The translations under genes and the position numbers were made by a program. DNA of 42,769 bases from RYN-428 sp035551995 (GTDB lineage Bacteria > Planctomycetota > Phycisphaerae > Tepidisphaerales > Tepidisphaeraceae): positions 1 to 42,769 of the forward strand of contig DASZME010000001.1 in NCBI GenBank assembly GCA_035551995.1, given 5' to 3'. The notes below the pieces were generated by a model. The model ran no database searches, was not told the DNA's origin, and worked only from the letters and a program-made list of their open reading frames with translations. Shown here one piece after another: positions 35,356 through 42,769 of this stretch; within the stretch, counting starts at the first letter, position 1, and each line of letters opens with the position of its first letter.

Positions 35356-36210
35356 ATGCGCCGTTCTCGCGGATATATTCTTCCGTTGGCTCTGGTGCTG
35401 ATCGCCTTGTCCGGCGCGGCCCTTGCGAAAATCTGCCGTCAAAACATGCGCGCCGCGCTGGCGTCGACCGATGATTGCCGCCAACTGCAACATAAATGGG
35501 GAATGCTGAGTTGCCAGTCGGTTGCCCTTGCCAACGCCGGTGCATTGCTTTCCGCCGTTTCCGGCCAGACGAGCGCCGTCCCTCCGTCGCTCGAATTGGA
35601 ACTTTCGTTGGGCGGTCACCAATATCGGCTGCGACTCAGCGACGAACAGGCCAAGGTGAATCTGAATATGCTTTATCATGCCCGGGGGCGGCCGGAAACC
35701 GAGCGATTCGTCGGCGCCGCCGCTCGCGCCGCGCGGGGGCTTGGACCAATATCACTGCGGCCCATGCACTTCTATGGCGAGAATAATGGCAGCGCCGCGA
35801 CGATGGCGATGCGTTTCGGAAGTTTTGGACAGGTCTTCAAAGACTCCGGATCGGTCGGCGACGCAAAGGCGATAATGCAAGCGACGCGCAGCTTCACATG
35901 CTGGGGAGACGGGAAGCTGGACTATCGGCATGCTTCCCCTATCGAGATCGCGGCGCTCGCGGGAAACGATCCGAAGCTGCTCAAGACGATTCTGACGCGG
36001 AAATCGCAGCCGGCGGCGGCGGCACTCGCCTTTAATCCTCTCAATTTTCAGGATCGTAATGGAAAAAACCTTGACGATCTGTTTACTGAAACATCCAACT
36101 GCTTTTCCGTGTGGATCGTTGTCGACGATGGAACCGAATCGCAGGTGACGTTTTGCGTCAGGGAATTTGGACGAGATGGCCGCGGCCATCTGACGTATTT
36201 GTCGTGGTAG
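35356..36210 (+). CDS. gspK: Minor pseudopilin GspK-like
   Basis: A 284-residue protein with a prepilin-like leader ending RSRG before YILPLALVLIALSGAALA. As in GspK, there is no glutamate at position 5, consistent with the tip pseudopilin. The segment LSDEQAKVNLNMLYHARG matches the GspK signature near the start of its globular domain. It starts 8 bases after gspJ. The operon then has a 111-base gap before the ferritin-like gene. Confidence 0.82.
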   Translation: MRRSRGYILPLALVLIALSGAALAKICRQNMRAALASTDDCRQLQHKWGMLSCQSVALANAGALLSAVSGQTSAVPPSLELELSLGGHQYRLRLSDEQAKVNLNMLYHARGRPETERFVGAAARAARGLGPISLRPMHFYGENNGSAATMAMRFGSFGQVFKDSGSVGDAKAIMQATRSFTCWGDGKLDYRHASPIEIAALAGNDPKLLKTILTRKSQPAAAALAFNPLNFQDRNGKNLDDLFTETSNCFSVWIVVDDGTESQVTFCVREFGRDGRGHLTYLSW

Positions 36211-36272
36211 CGGGTTTTACGATTTTTTATCGGCATCCAGTCCGCTAGGCCTTCCGTATGGCATTCCTGAAC

Positions 36273-36288
36273 GACGGCCGGCGCCGTC
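36273..36288 (+). other. Short perfect hairpin upstream of ferritin-like gene
   Basis: GACGGC-CGGC-GCCGTC forms a 6-base-pair GC-rich stem with a 4-base loop, 33 bases before the ferritin-like ATG and downstream of gspK. There is no U-run after it on the plus strand, so it does not look like a Rho-independent terminator. A role in mRNA processing or differential expression is possible but unproven. Confidence 0.35.
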
Positions 36289-36321
36289 AAAATGCAAGTG
36301 TTCCTCGAAAGGATGGATTTC

Positions 36322-37341
36322 ATGTCTCGATTGTCAAAACTCGTGGGTACGCCCGCTTTGCGTAACCTGGACGCACAGAAAATTATCGCGATGCGGCGGG
36401 CATTTCTGGCTTCGGCCGGCCTTGCCGGCGCCGCGGTAGTGGGGTCGGGTCTGCTCGGTGGCCGCCGCGCCGAAGGGGCCGGCGCCACATATGCGGACCC
36501 GAATCCCAACGGCAAAGACGTAAACCACCACGCCAACGCCAACGACATTCTGAACTTCGCCCTGAACCTCGAATATCTGGAAGCCGAGTTTTATCTTCGC
36601 GCCACGACCGGCGTGGGTCTGACCAGTGCAGATACGTCGGGCGTGGTCAGTAAAGGGCCCGGCAAGGAACCGAAAACCGCCGGCACTGCCGGAACAGTCA
36701 CCGGCGGTTCACAGGTTAACTTTCAGGTACCGGTGATCCAGCAACTTGCCAACGACATTACCGCCGACGAAGTGGCTCACGTCCGACTGCTGCGAACCGC
36801 GCTCGGGAAGAACGCCGTCGCCGAACCCAACATCAATTTGTCCACCAGTTTCACCGCCGCGGCAATCGCCGCCGGCGTCATCACGGCGGGAATGACCTTC
36901 GACCCATTCGCCAATGACGACAATTTTCTCCTGGGCGCTTTCGTATTCGAGGATGTCGGCGTCACCGCGTACCACGGGGCCGCGCCCTACGTCGGCGCCA
37001 AGATACTTCCCACGGCCGCCGGTATTCTCGGAACCGAGGCCTATCATGCCGGCGCCATTCGCGCGATGCTCATTTCGCGCGGCCAAACAATGGCGACTGA
37101 CATCTCCATCGCCAATGCCATCTCGACATTGCGCGCCGGCGCCGATAAGGCCGCCGGAGGACCGGGCGACGACGCGCCGGTGACGGATTCGTCGGGCAAC
37201 GGCGTTTTTGCCGCGAACGACGCCAACGGCTTGGTTTACGCCCGCACGTTTGACGAAGTTCTCGCGATCGTCTATCTCGGAGGCCCGATTGGCACCGGCG
37301 GCGGTTTCTTCCCCAATGGAATGAACGGCGCCATCGTCTGA
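36322..37341 (+). CDS. Tat-exported ferritin-like domain protein inside the T2SS operon
   Basis: A 339-residue protein of the ferritin-like/desiccation-related type. A twin-arginine signal begins at residue 24 (M-R25-R26-A-F-L, then ASAGLAGAAVVGSGLLGG). Metal-ligand candidates fit a four-helix carboxylate bundle: E84-x-x-E87-x-E89, E150-x-x-H153, E210 and E239-x-x-H242. It may bind or oxidise iron, or act in envelope stress protection. Its location is striking: between gspK (111 bases) and gspC-like (3 bases), on the same strand. Tat export folds it first, and type II systems move folded proteins, so it is a candidate cargo. The start at 36322 (MSRLSK) is chosen; ATGs at 36292 and 36313 are in frame. 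Confidence 0.88.
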   Translation: MSRLSKLVGTPALRNLDAQKIIAMRRAFLASAGLAGAAVVGSGLLGGRRAEGAGATYADPNPNGKDVNHHANANDILNFALNLEYLEAEFYLRATTGVGLTSADTSGVVSKGPGKEPKTAGTAGTVTGGSQVNFQVPVIQQLANDITADEVAHVRLLRTALGKNAVAEPNINLSTSFTAAAIAAGVITAGMTFDPFANDDNFLLGAFVFEDVGVTAYHGAAPYVGAKILPTAAGILGTEAYHAGAIRAMLISRGQTMATDISIANAISTLRAGADKAAGGPGDDAPVTDSSGNGVFAANDANGLVYARTFDEVLAIVYLGGPIGTGGGFFPNGMNGAIV

Positions 37342-37344
37342 TCT

Positions 37345-38022
37345 ATGACAATTCGTGCCCAGCGAGTCTTCTTTTGGTGCATCACTGTCGCGTTAACGGC
37401 CGCCGGCGTCGGGGCGGCTGTTTTCGCGGCGGTGATGCCGTTGTCTGCGCATCCCTTCCTCGGCGGATCTATAAAATCTCCGCGCGCAATGACGGACCGG
37501 AGCCGCTACACGCCGCTTTCCTTCCAGAACGTCGCGGCGCTCAATTTGCGCCGCCCACTCGATAACCCACCGATCCTTCCTTCGATATCATCTAAAGCGA
37601 CGCCCCTCGCGTCGGCGCCAGCCGCGCCGGCGCCGTGCAAGTTAGTCGGAACGATTGACGAGCCCGGACGCTCCCTTGCTCTTTTCGAAGATGCCGCCGG
37701 ACATCGCCTCCTCAAATCGGTTGGGCAGAACGTAGACGGCGCCGTGGTGCTCACCGTCGCGGCTGGACAAGCCACCATTGTTTGGCAGGGAGCATCGGTG
37801 GTTCTGTCGTTGCCGAGGGACGGCGCGACGGCGCCCGCAGTGAGGAATGAAGGACGTAATGGTCGCGAACAGCCGACTCCAACGGCCGCGATGGCCGGAA
37901 CCCGGCCCGACCCCGTTTCCCAGTCGTCCGGCGCCCAGCCAAACGCGGAAGGGGGCGTCTCAACGGATGAACGCGAGATGCGCGCATTTCTCGATCGCAA
38001 GCTTATGCCAGAGGGCAATTGA
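37345..38022 (+). CDS. GspC-like type II secretion component (HR domain)
   Basis: A 225-residue inner-membrane protein with one N-terminal transmembrane helix (VFFWCITVALTAAGVGAAVFAAV), a Pro/Ala-rich linker, and a small beta domain at about residues 98-150 (CKLVGTIDEPGRSLALFED ... SVGQNVDGAVVLTVAAGQATIVWQG) that matches the homology region of GspC. No PDZ or coiled-coil is evident at the C-terminus. It would link the platform to GspD. It starts 3 bases after the ferritin-like gene and overlaps the gspL-like start by TGATG. The assignment rests on the HR pattern and position. Confidence 0.72.
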   Translation: MTIRAQRVFFWCITVALTAAGVGAAVFAAVMPLSAHPFLGGSIKSPRAMTDRSRYTPLSFQNVAALNLRRPLDNPPILPSISSKATPLASAPAAPAPCKLVGTIDEPGRSLALFEDAAGHRLLKSVGQNVDGAVVLTVAAGQATIVWQGASVVLSLPRDGATAPAVRNEGRNGREQPTPTAAMAGTRPDPVSQSSGAQPNAEGGVSTDEREMRAFLDRKLMPEGN

Positions 38023-39365
38023 TGTCTGGAACCGTTGGAGCGATCCTCTTCATTGAATCGTCCAGCGAATGGCGTCTTGCCTTTCGTCTACCAAGCGGCG
38101 AAATCCAATGCGAGGTCATTCCTTCACAAGGCGTCGAGCATTCGGCGCGTGCCGTCGGCGAAAAACTAAAAGAGATCGGCAGCCGCCGCGCCGTCGTTTT
38201 GGCGCTGCCTCCTGAATTTTGCCTCTGCGCCACGGTCCATCAAAAAGACGCCCCTTCCCGGCGCGATCGCACCGCGCTGCTGTTCAGGCTCGAAGAGTCG
38301 CTTCCCGTCGCCGCCGAAGATGTGCGCGTTGATTTTGTCTTCCATGACGAGAAGGCGTTTGGCGTAAGCGCGCTACGTCTGTTCGTCGATCCGATCATGG
38401 CGGCGCTCGAATCGGATAAAACCAATATCGCCGCTGTTTGTCCCGCGGCATTGCTGGCGTTGCACGGGGCGGCAATCGCGCAAATCGGCATGTTAAGCGG
38501 TGATCTGACTGTCTTTCAGGACGGCGCGACGACACACGTTTTCGCGTTCTTGAAGGGAAAACCAGCGGCATGGATCGATGTGCCCTCGCGCCCGTCGGAC
38601 GTCACATTCACCATCGCGTCTCAAATCGTCGCCGCCAAGTCGGCGATGAGCGTGACGGTCATTAACACCGACGAAAATCTCACCGACCATATCGGCGAAA
38701 TCGCGGATGTGAACGTGGTGCGGCAACTTCATCGACCGCCGCTGGAAATCCAGCTGTCCGCCGCCGAGGCGATTCTGCGGGGTCGACTGAGTCCGATGCT
38801 TGATTTAAGCGGTCGACGTCAGCAAAGGGTAAACCTGTTCTCTCGTCAGGCGGCATTGCCGACGCGCGTCGCACTGGCCGCGTGCGTGATTTTAAGCGTC
38901 TGCCTTTCGGCCTCGTACCTTTTTCGGGCGAATCGTTATGCGGCGTTGGCGACTGAGGCGCAGGCGGAGAAGGAAGAAGTTTTCCGCCGTGTTTTCCCTG
39001 GTCAGCCGATTCCGCTGGGTATCCAATCTCGTCTGCAAAGCGCGGCTGGACGATTGAAGACGACTCCCTCCAACGCAATTGACGACACGCCCGATGCTTT
39101 GACCACTTTTCATGAAGTGTTGACGCATCTGCCGCGGGACGTGAGATATAACATTTCGACGATTGACGTGGAACCCGGCCGGCTGATCCTCGAAGGACAA
39201 GTTCGCACCCACGCGGACGCCGACGCGATTGCCGTTGGTTTGCGTCGCTCACCGCGCTTTAATATTGAGGACCCACAGACGCAGCAACTCGGATCGGCAA
39301 CGGTGCAGTTTTCCATCGGAGGCCTTCTGAGCGACGGCAAGCGCTTGGCGAGGAAACCGGAATGA
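38022..39365 (+). CDS. GspL-like (PilM/PilN-like) type II secretion component
   Basis: A 447-residue protein with an actin-like N-terminal cytoplasmic region of about 260 residues, a single membrane helix (VALAACVILSVCLSASYLF) and a periplasmic ferredoxin-like C-terminal domain (LTHLPRDVRYNISTIDVEPGRLILEGQVRTHADADAI). This is the layout of GspL, or a PilM-PilN fusion. It recruits GspE to the membrane. ATG 38022 overlaps the previous stop (TGATG); a TTG at 38019 is in frame. It is followed by the gspM-like gene with ATGA overlap. Confidence 0.78.
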   Translation: MSGTVGAILFIESSSEWRLAFRLPSGEIQCEVIPSQGVEHSARAVGEKLKEIGSRRAVVLALPPEFCLCATVHQKDAPSRRDRTALLFRLEESLPVAAEDVRVDFVFHDEKAFGVSALRLFVDPIMAALESDKTNIAAVCPAALLALHGAAIAQIGMLSGDLTVFQDGATTHVFAFLKGKPAAWIDVPSRPSDVTFTIASQIVAAKSAMSVTVINTDENLTDHIGEIADVNVVRQLHRPPLEIQLSAAEAILRGRLSPMLDLSGRRQQRVNLFSRQAALPTRVALAACVILSVCLSASYLFRANRYAALATEAQAEKEEVFRRVFPGQPIPLGIQSRLQSAAGRLKTTPSNAIDDTPDALTTFHEVLTHLPRDVRYNISTIDVEPGRLILEGQVRTHADADAIAVGLRRSPRFNIEDPQTQQLGSATVQFSIGGLLSDGKRLARKPE

Positions 39366-39904
39366 AACGCGCGGATCGCAAAGAAATTCTCGTCGGCGTG
39401 GCGTCGGTCGGCGTCATCATCACGATCGTCGGGTTGAGCTACGGTTATTTTCAGGACCAGCGCGGCGCGGCGCAGGCGCAATCGGAGGAGGTCGTTCTTT
39501 GCCGGCAACTGGCCGATAAGATCGAAGCGGCCCGCGGCGTGAGCGGAAAACAGCCGGATACACCCGCCGCCACGCTTGACCTTCCGCGCGCCATCGCCGC
39601 GGCGGCGGCAAAAGCGAGTCTTCCGGGCGACTGCATCGAGGGAATCCATCCCGATGCGATTCGCAGGGCATCAAGCGGGGGCGCCGTCGAAAAGCCAACG
39701 CGACTCACCTTACGCCATATAACGCTTCAGCAAGTCCTGGCCCTGCTGGTCGAGATCGACAAACCCAACGAAGGCCTGCGCGTCGAGAGATTTCAAATCA
39801 ATGCCGAACCCGCCCAATCCGAGCAGGATCTGTGGTCGGCCGAGGCAGTGTTGGTTCATTCGTCTCCGATGGCCGGCCCCGCGCCAGGTGCGGCGTCTCC
39901 TTAA
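39362..39904 (+). CDS. GspM-like type II secretion component
   Basis: A 180-residue bitopic protein: a short cytoplasmic start (MKRADRKE), a membrane helix (ILVGVASVGVIITIVGLSYGYF), an extended linker, and a periplasmic ferredoxin-like domain (RLTLRHITLQQVLALLVEID ... LRVERFQINAEP). Size, topology and position directly after gspL match GspM (PilO-like). The ATGA overlap shows coupling. Sequence divergence from proteobacterial GspM is large, so the call rests on layout. Confidence 0.75.
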   Translation: MKRADRKEILVGVASVGVIITIVGLSYGYFQDQRGAAQAQSEEVVLCRQLADKIEAARGVSGKQPDTPAATLDLPRAIAAAAAKASLPGDCIEGIHPDAIRRASSGGAVEKPTRLTLRHITLQQVLALLVEIDKPNEGLRVERFQINAEPAQSEQDLWSAEAVLVHSSPMAGPAPGAASP

Positions 39905-39924
39905 ACACGCTATCCTGTTTCCCA

Positions 39925-40545
39925 ATGCAATTCTCATTCGTCGTTTTCCTTTTTTTCGCATTGATGCTGACGGGGTGCCACGCCCGCAGTCCGTCAGCGC
40001 CGCAAAACGAATATCAGACGATCACCGCCGATCCTCATCGCGATACGGAAGCCGCTCGTGAACTGGACAACGCGGCGCTGAAGCTGATGGACAAGTCAGA
40101 TTATGCCGGCGCCGCCCCGTTGCTTCGGCAGGCGTTATTGAAAGACGTCACGTTCGGCCCGGCACACAATAATTTGGGCCTCGTTTATTTTCATCAATCG
40201 CAGCTTTATCTTGCCGCCTGGGAATTTCAGTACACGATCAAACTGATGCCCAATCAGCCCGAAGCGCGCAACAATCTAGGCTTGGTCTTCGAGGCCGGCG
40301 GCAAGTTTGATCAGGCGGTGGACGCTTTCGATCAAGCCATGAAATTGCAGCCGGAAAATCCCCAATTCATCGGCAACGACGCCCGCGCCCGCATTCGTCG
40401 CGGCGACACCGGCCCGGAGGTGCGTGAACTTTTAGCCAAGATCGTGCAAGTCGATAGCCGCGATGACTGGATAGCCTGGGCCAAAGACCGGTTGATATTC
40501 ATGAAGTCGGAGAGCCGCAGTCCAGACAAGCGCCAATCGCCGTAA
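39925..40545 (+). CDS. TPR-repeat lipoprotein
   Basis: A 206-residue lipoprotein with a lipobox at LMLTGC (signal MQFSFVVFLFFA) and about two to three tetratricopeptide repeats (AAPLLRQALLKDVTFGPAHNNLGLVYF; AWEFQYTIKLMPNQPEARNNLGLVFEAGGKFDQAVDAFDQAM). TPR lipoproteins such as PilF act as pilotins that place secretins in the outer membrane. It follows the gspM-like gene by 20 bases, so it is likely the last gene of the operon and a candidate pilotin for GspD. The start at 39925 is set by the lipoprotein signal; the longer frame from 39832 lies inside gspM. Confidence 0.85.
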   Translation: MQFSFVVFLFFALMLTGCHARSPSAPQNEYQTITADPHRDTEAARELDNAALKLMDKSDYAGAAPLLRQALLKDVTFGPAHNNLGLVYFHQSQLYLAAWEFQYTIKLMPNQPEARNNLGLVFEAGGKFDQAVDAFDQAMKLQPENPQFIGNDARARIRRGDTGPEVRELLAKIVQVDSRDDWIAWAKDRLIFMKSESRSPDKRQSP

Positions 40546-40551
40546 TCCGAC

Positions 40552-40704
40552 TTACGCCCGCCGCCGCACGACGCAATCGTTCGCGATCCCACGCTCGACG
40601 AACTTCACCAGCCATTCGTGGCTCAAACGTATCGAAGAACCCTCGAATGTCGGCGTCGAGCAGCCAATTCACGTTCTTTGTCTCGATTCCGACCGCCAGC
40701 ATGC
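40552..40704 (-). pseudogene. Group II intron reverse transcriptase fragment, frameshifted
   Basis: On the minus strand the sequence encodes LAVGIETKNVNWLLDADIRG then FFDTFE, the conserved start of the reverse-transcriptase palm of group II intron proteins. An extra base follows, and the expected HEWLVKFVERGIANDCVVRRR continues in the next frame and stops at TAA. Everything before about VGIE and after this stop is missing, so no intron ribozyme or maturase remains. It is a short relic of a mobile element between the secretion operon and a DUF1761-like gene. Confidence 0.75.
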
Positions 40705-40710
40705 GACTCG

Positions 40711-41106
40711 TTAGTGCCACAATCCCAGCACCACGCCAAACAGCATAAACTGCGTCGCATGATATCCGCCGTCGATCAGCCAGAGCCGGAGGTTTCGGTT
40801 GGCGAAGGAGTAGTTGATTCCGAAACTTGCCGCGACGATCCCGAGGCCGACAACGAGGCCGCAGGTGACGGCATACCCGAGCGGTGGTTCAGGGCCCAGT
40901 AGAAACGCGAACGCACCCGCGGCGATCACCGCCAAAACGATGCTTGCGCCAAAAACCCTGGCGGGATGTCCGGTCTTGCGGTTTTCGGCGCCGCCGTCGG
41001 CGCGATTCCACGCCGGGCCGAACAGCGCCGGCGAATACCACACCCCGCCCAGCATAAAGCTCGACGCGGCAGCCAGCAGGATTGCCCATACGTTGATCCC
41101 GTACAT
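40711..41106 (-). CDS. Small DUF1761-like membrane protein
   Basis: A 131-residue inner-membrane protein with about four hydrophobic segments (WAILLAAASSFMLGGVWYSP, then IVLAVIAAGAFAFLLG, GYAVTCGLVVGLGIVAASFGI and ATQFMLFGVVLGLW). The opening N-V-W-A-I and MLGGVWYSPALFGPAW fit the DUF1761 pattern. Its function is unknown. The start at 41106 has a strong GGGAGGAG ribosome site. Its stop lies just beside the group II intron relic. Confidence 0.8.
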   Translation of the reverse strand: MYGINVWAILLAAASSFMLGGVWYSPALFGPAWNRADGGAENRKTGHPARVFGASIVLAVIAAGAFAFLLGPEPPLGYAVTCGLVVGLGIVAASFGINYSFANRNLRLWLIDGGYHATQFMLFGVVLGLWH

Positions 41107-41364
41107 CGACTCCTCCCTTCTCAATTTCCGACGTCACCAGTAACTTCCGCGCCGCGGCCTGCATCGATCGCAGCAAACCATCCTGCGCCGGCTTGAACGG
41201 CGCCCATATCCCCTTACTATCGCAGGCATCCCTTTTTGTTCACCTTCGTCAAGATCGAGCGACGTGCTGTGGACGGCTCCGCGTCGCGGCGGTAGCTTGT
41301 CCTCCGTCCGACGTTCCCTGGCGCGTCGCATGACCCGCCACAGAACTTCATCGGTTATTCCGCT

Positions 41365-41793
41365 ATGTGCATGGTCGTTTACATCGGCTCGGACGCACGT
41401 CTTCGAACTTGGCCGTTCGACGCGGCGAAGCCTGGCTTTCATGTGACCGAAGTGTCCACTCAAGACGAGGCCGTCAAGAGCCAATTTTCCAAGCCGCATG
41501 TTTATTACGCGGGTGCGTTCGAAGGTTGCGGTTGCGGGTTCCAGTACGGACGCGAGTATCCGGAAGTCGAAGACGACCGCGAGGGACTTGCCGCCGCGGA
41601 AGCGTGTCGCGCTGGGATTGAAGCGTACATAGAAGAAGCGCTGCGGCTTCAGCCTGCCGTCGAGATTTATGCGTGTTGGTCGGGCGATGAAGCCGAATCA
41701 CCGTCAGCAAAAAGAGCATTGGATCATCCGTTGTTTCCGAATGGTTTCAGAGAGCGAGAGTTTCTCGTCGTTGGCCACTCGGCCGACGGATAA
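41365..41793 (+). CDS. Conserved hypothetical protein, cysteine-rich GCGCGF motif
   Basis: A 142-residue soluble protein, MCMVVYIGSD at its start, with PHVYYAGAFEGCGCGFQYGREYPE near the middle, a pattern I recall from small uncharacterised proteins in several phyla. No signal peptide or membrane segment is visible. The cysteine pair in GCGCGF, with C2, could bind a metal, but this is speculative. Start ATG 41365 or ATG 41371 are both possible. It has no clear operon partner. Confidence 0.75.
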   Translation: MCMVVYIGSDARLRTWPFDAAKPGFHVTEVSTQDEAVKSQFSKPHVYYAGAFEGCGCGFQYGREYPEVEDDREGLAAAEACRAGIEAYIEEALRLQPAVEIYACWSGDEAESPSAKRALDHPLFPNGFREREFLVVGHSADG

Positions 41794-42119
41794 GCGTAAG
41801 ACAAGGCGCCAGCCACGAATGGCACTTCCCGAAGGCGTAACCCACGGCGGAAATTCAGGATAAAGAAGAAGGCATCGCTTCCGAAGATGAGGATGGTGGA
41901 ACCTCATTCAAGCAAGGAAGCTTTATGCGATTTCATGGTAGCCAGGGGCGGCTGGGGGACAAGTTGGAGCGACATGCCGCGATAACGAAAAGGGAAAATG
42001 GGCATATACGCAATAAACTGCAACCGCTAACGCGAGTCGATCGCAAATGCGCCTTTGCGGTTACGACCGTTATCGCGGCCGCTTTGCGGTTCCTGCCGCC
42101 GCGATGGTACACTTCTCCA
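41794..42119 (+). other. Intergenic region with possible 5' extension of comM
   Basis: No independent gene was found in these 326 bases. The comM-like frame is open back to ATG 41925, which has AAGGAAG just ahead, so 65 extra residues could precede the family's normal start. The sequence of this extension is not family-like. Confidence 0.4.
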
Positions 42120-42769
42120 GTGCTTGCACGCGTTCACTCGTTCATTCTTCTTGGTATCGACGCACTCCTTTGCGAAGTTGAAGTTGACGTTTCCAAGTCC
42201 GGACTCGAAAAAACCACGGTGGTCGGACTCGCGCAGGCAGCCGTAAAAGAAAGCATCGAACGCGTTCGCCGGGCCGTGCTCAATAGCGGCTTCCCGTGGA
42301 ACGCGCATACGCTTCTCATCAATCTGGCGCCGGCCGACCTGAAGAAGGAGGCCACGGCGGTTGATCTTCCCATGGCCATCGGCGTACTGCGCGCCACCAA
42401 TGGCATTAACACCGATCGCCATAAACAGTACCTCATCGCCGGCGAATTGGCGCTCGATGGACGGGTGCGGAAAATCAAAGGCGGCTTGTCGCTTGCGCTA
42501 TTGGCGAAGGAGAAAAAGTTCACCGGCGTGATTCTGCCGGCGGAGAATGCACGCGAGGCGGCGGTCGTCGAGGGAATCGATGTCATCGCGGTTAACTCGT
42601 TGACGCAGGCGGTGGCGTTTTTGAATGAACAGTTGGAGCTGGAGCCGTATGAGTTGGACGGGGAGGCGTATCAGCAATCCAAACTGTCGGCGGCGCTGGA
42701 TTTTGTCGATGTGCGTGGGCAGGAAGCCGTGAAACGCGCGATCACGATCGCCTGCGCGGGTGGCCATAA
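42120..42769 (+). CDS. ComM/YifB family Mg-chelatase-like AAA protein, 3' truncated by window
   Basis: The N-terminal part (216 residues visible) of a ComM/YifB-type AAA ATPase, which in transformable bacteria acts as a helicase that aids branch migration. It opens VLARVHSFILLGID with GTG as start, then EVEVDVSKSGLEKTTVVGLAQAAVKES and INLAPADLKKEATAVDLPMAIG, which are conserved in the N-terminal Lon-protease-like (subunit ChlI) domain. The AAA core lies beyond the window's end. An in-frame ATG 41925 with a good ribosome site could add 65 residues, but family alignment favours 42120. Confidence 0.85.
   Translation, partial: MLARVHSFILLGIDALLCEVEVDVSKSGLEKTTVVGLAQAAVKESIERVRRAVLNSGFPWNAHTLLINLAPADLKKEATAVDLPMAIGVLRATNGINTDRHKQYLIAGELALDGRVRKIKGGLSLALLAKEKKFTGVILPAENAREAAVVEGIDVIAVNSLTQAVAFLNEQLELEPYELDGEAYQQSKLSAALDFVDVRGQEAVKRAITIACAGGH

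Noticed and set aside
41134..41499. 121-codon minus-strand frame between the DUF1761-like and hypothetical genes
   Set aside because: Overlaps the better supported plus-strand gene and has no protein-like features.
41925..42119. 65-residue N-terminal extension of the ComM-like protein
   Set aside because: It has a good ribosome site but no family similarity; noted only as an alternative start.

Overview
The window is a GC-rich, gene-dense bacterial chromosome segment that most likely comes from the Planctomycetota, possibly a Phycisphaerae-like lineage. This rests on gene content, not on a database match. The supporting genes are a planctomycete-type giant cytochrome with dehydrogenase, HEAT-like and haem-c parts, a DUF1080 protein, PVC-style SGNH proteins, NIPSNAP and Uma2 proteins, and a divergent type II secretion operon. 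No rRNA, tRNA, CRISPR array or complete insertion sequence was seen.

Layout. 1-2.5 kb (+): a nucleotidyltransferase/sugar-kinase fusion (HldE parts in reverse order) and a secreted SGNH hydrolase. 2.6-11.2 kb (-): five collinear genes for a folate cyclodeaminase-like protein, an M16 protease, a stand-alone response regulator, an S46 dipeptidyl-peptidase and an OPT peptide transporter, which together look like a peptide-use unit. 11.3-12.1 kb: a decayed toxin-antitoxin patch with an intact ParD, a ParE stub fused to another antitoxin tail, and a frameshifted PIN toxin. 12.1-18.0 kb: the large cytochrome, an SGNH-fold protein that has lost its catalytic residues, and a DUF1080 protein. 18.0-20.8 kb (-): an EmrA/EmrB-type efflux pair. 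21.2-27.9 kb: a glycoside hydrolase, a NIPSNAP protein, an HExxH metalloprotease, bioD, a frameshifted Uma2 nuclease and a UbiD decarboxylase.

28.4-40.5 kb (+) is the centrepiece: a tightly coupled type II secretion operon in the order gspD-E-F-G-H-I-J-K, then a Tat-signal ferritin-like gene, then gspC-like, gspL-like and gspM-like genes and a TPR lipoprotein. The ferritin-like gene sits only 3 bases from the gspC-like gene and is a good candidate for a dedicated cargo of the machine. No prepilin peptidase gene is present.

40.5-42.8 kb holds a short broken group II intron reverse-transcriptase fragment, a small DUF1761-like membrane protein, a conserved hypothetical protein and the 5' part of a ComM/YifB AAA protein that runs off the window. 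The most notable signals are the ferritin gene inside the secretion operon, the composite toxin-antitoxin scar, the triple-dead SGNH protein and the repeated single-base frameshifts in accessory nuclease genes.
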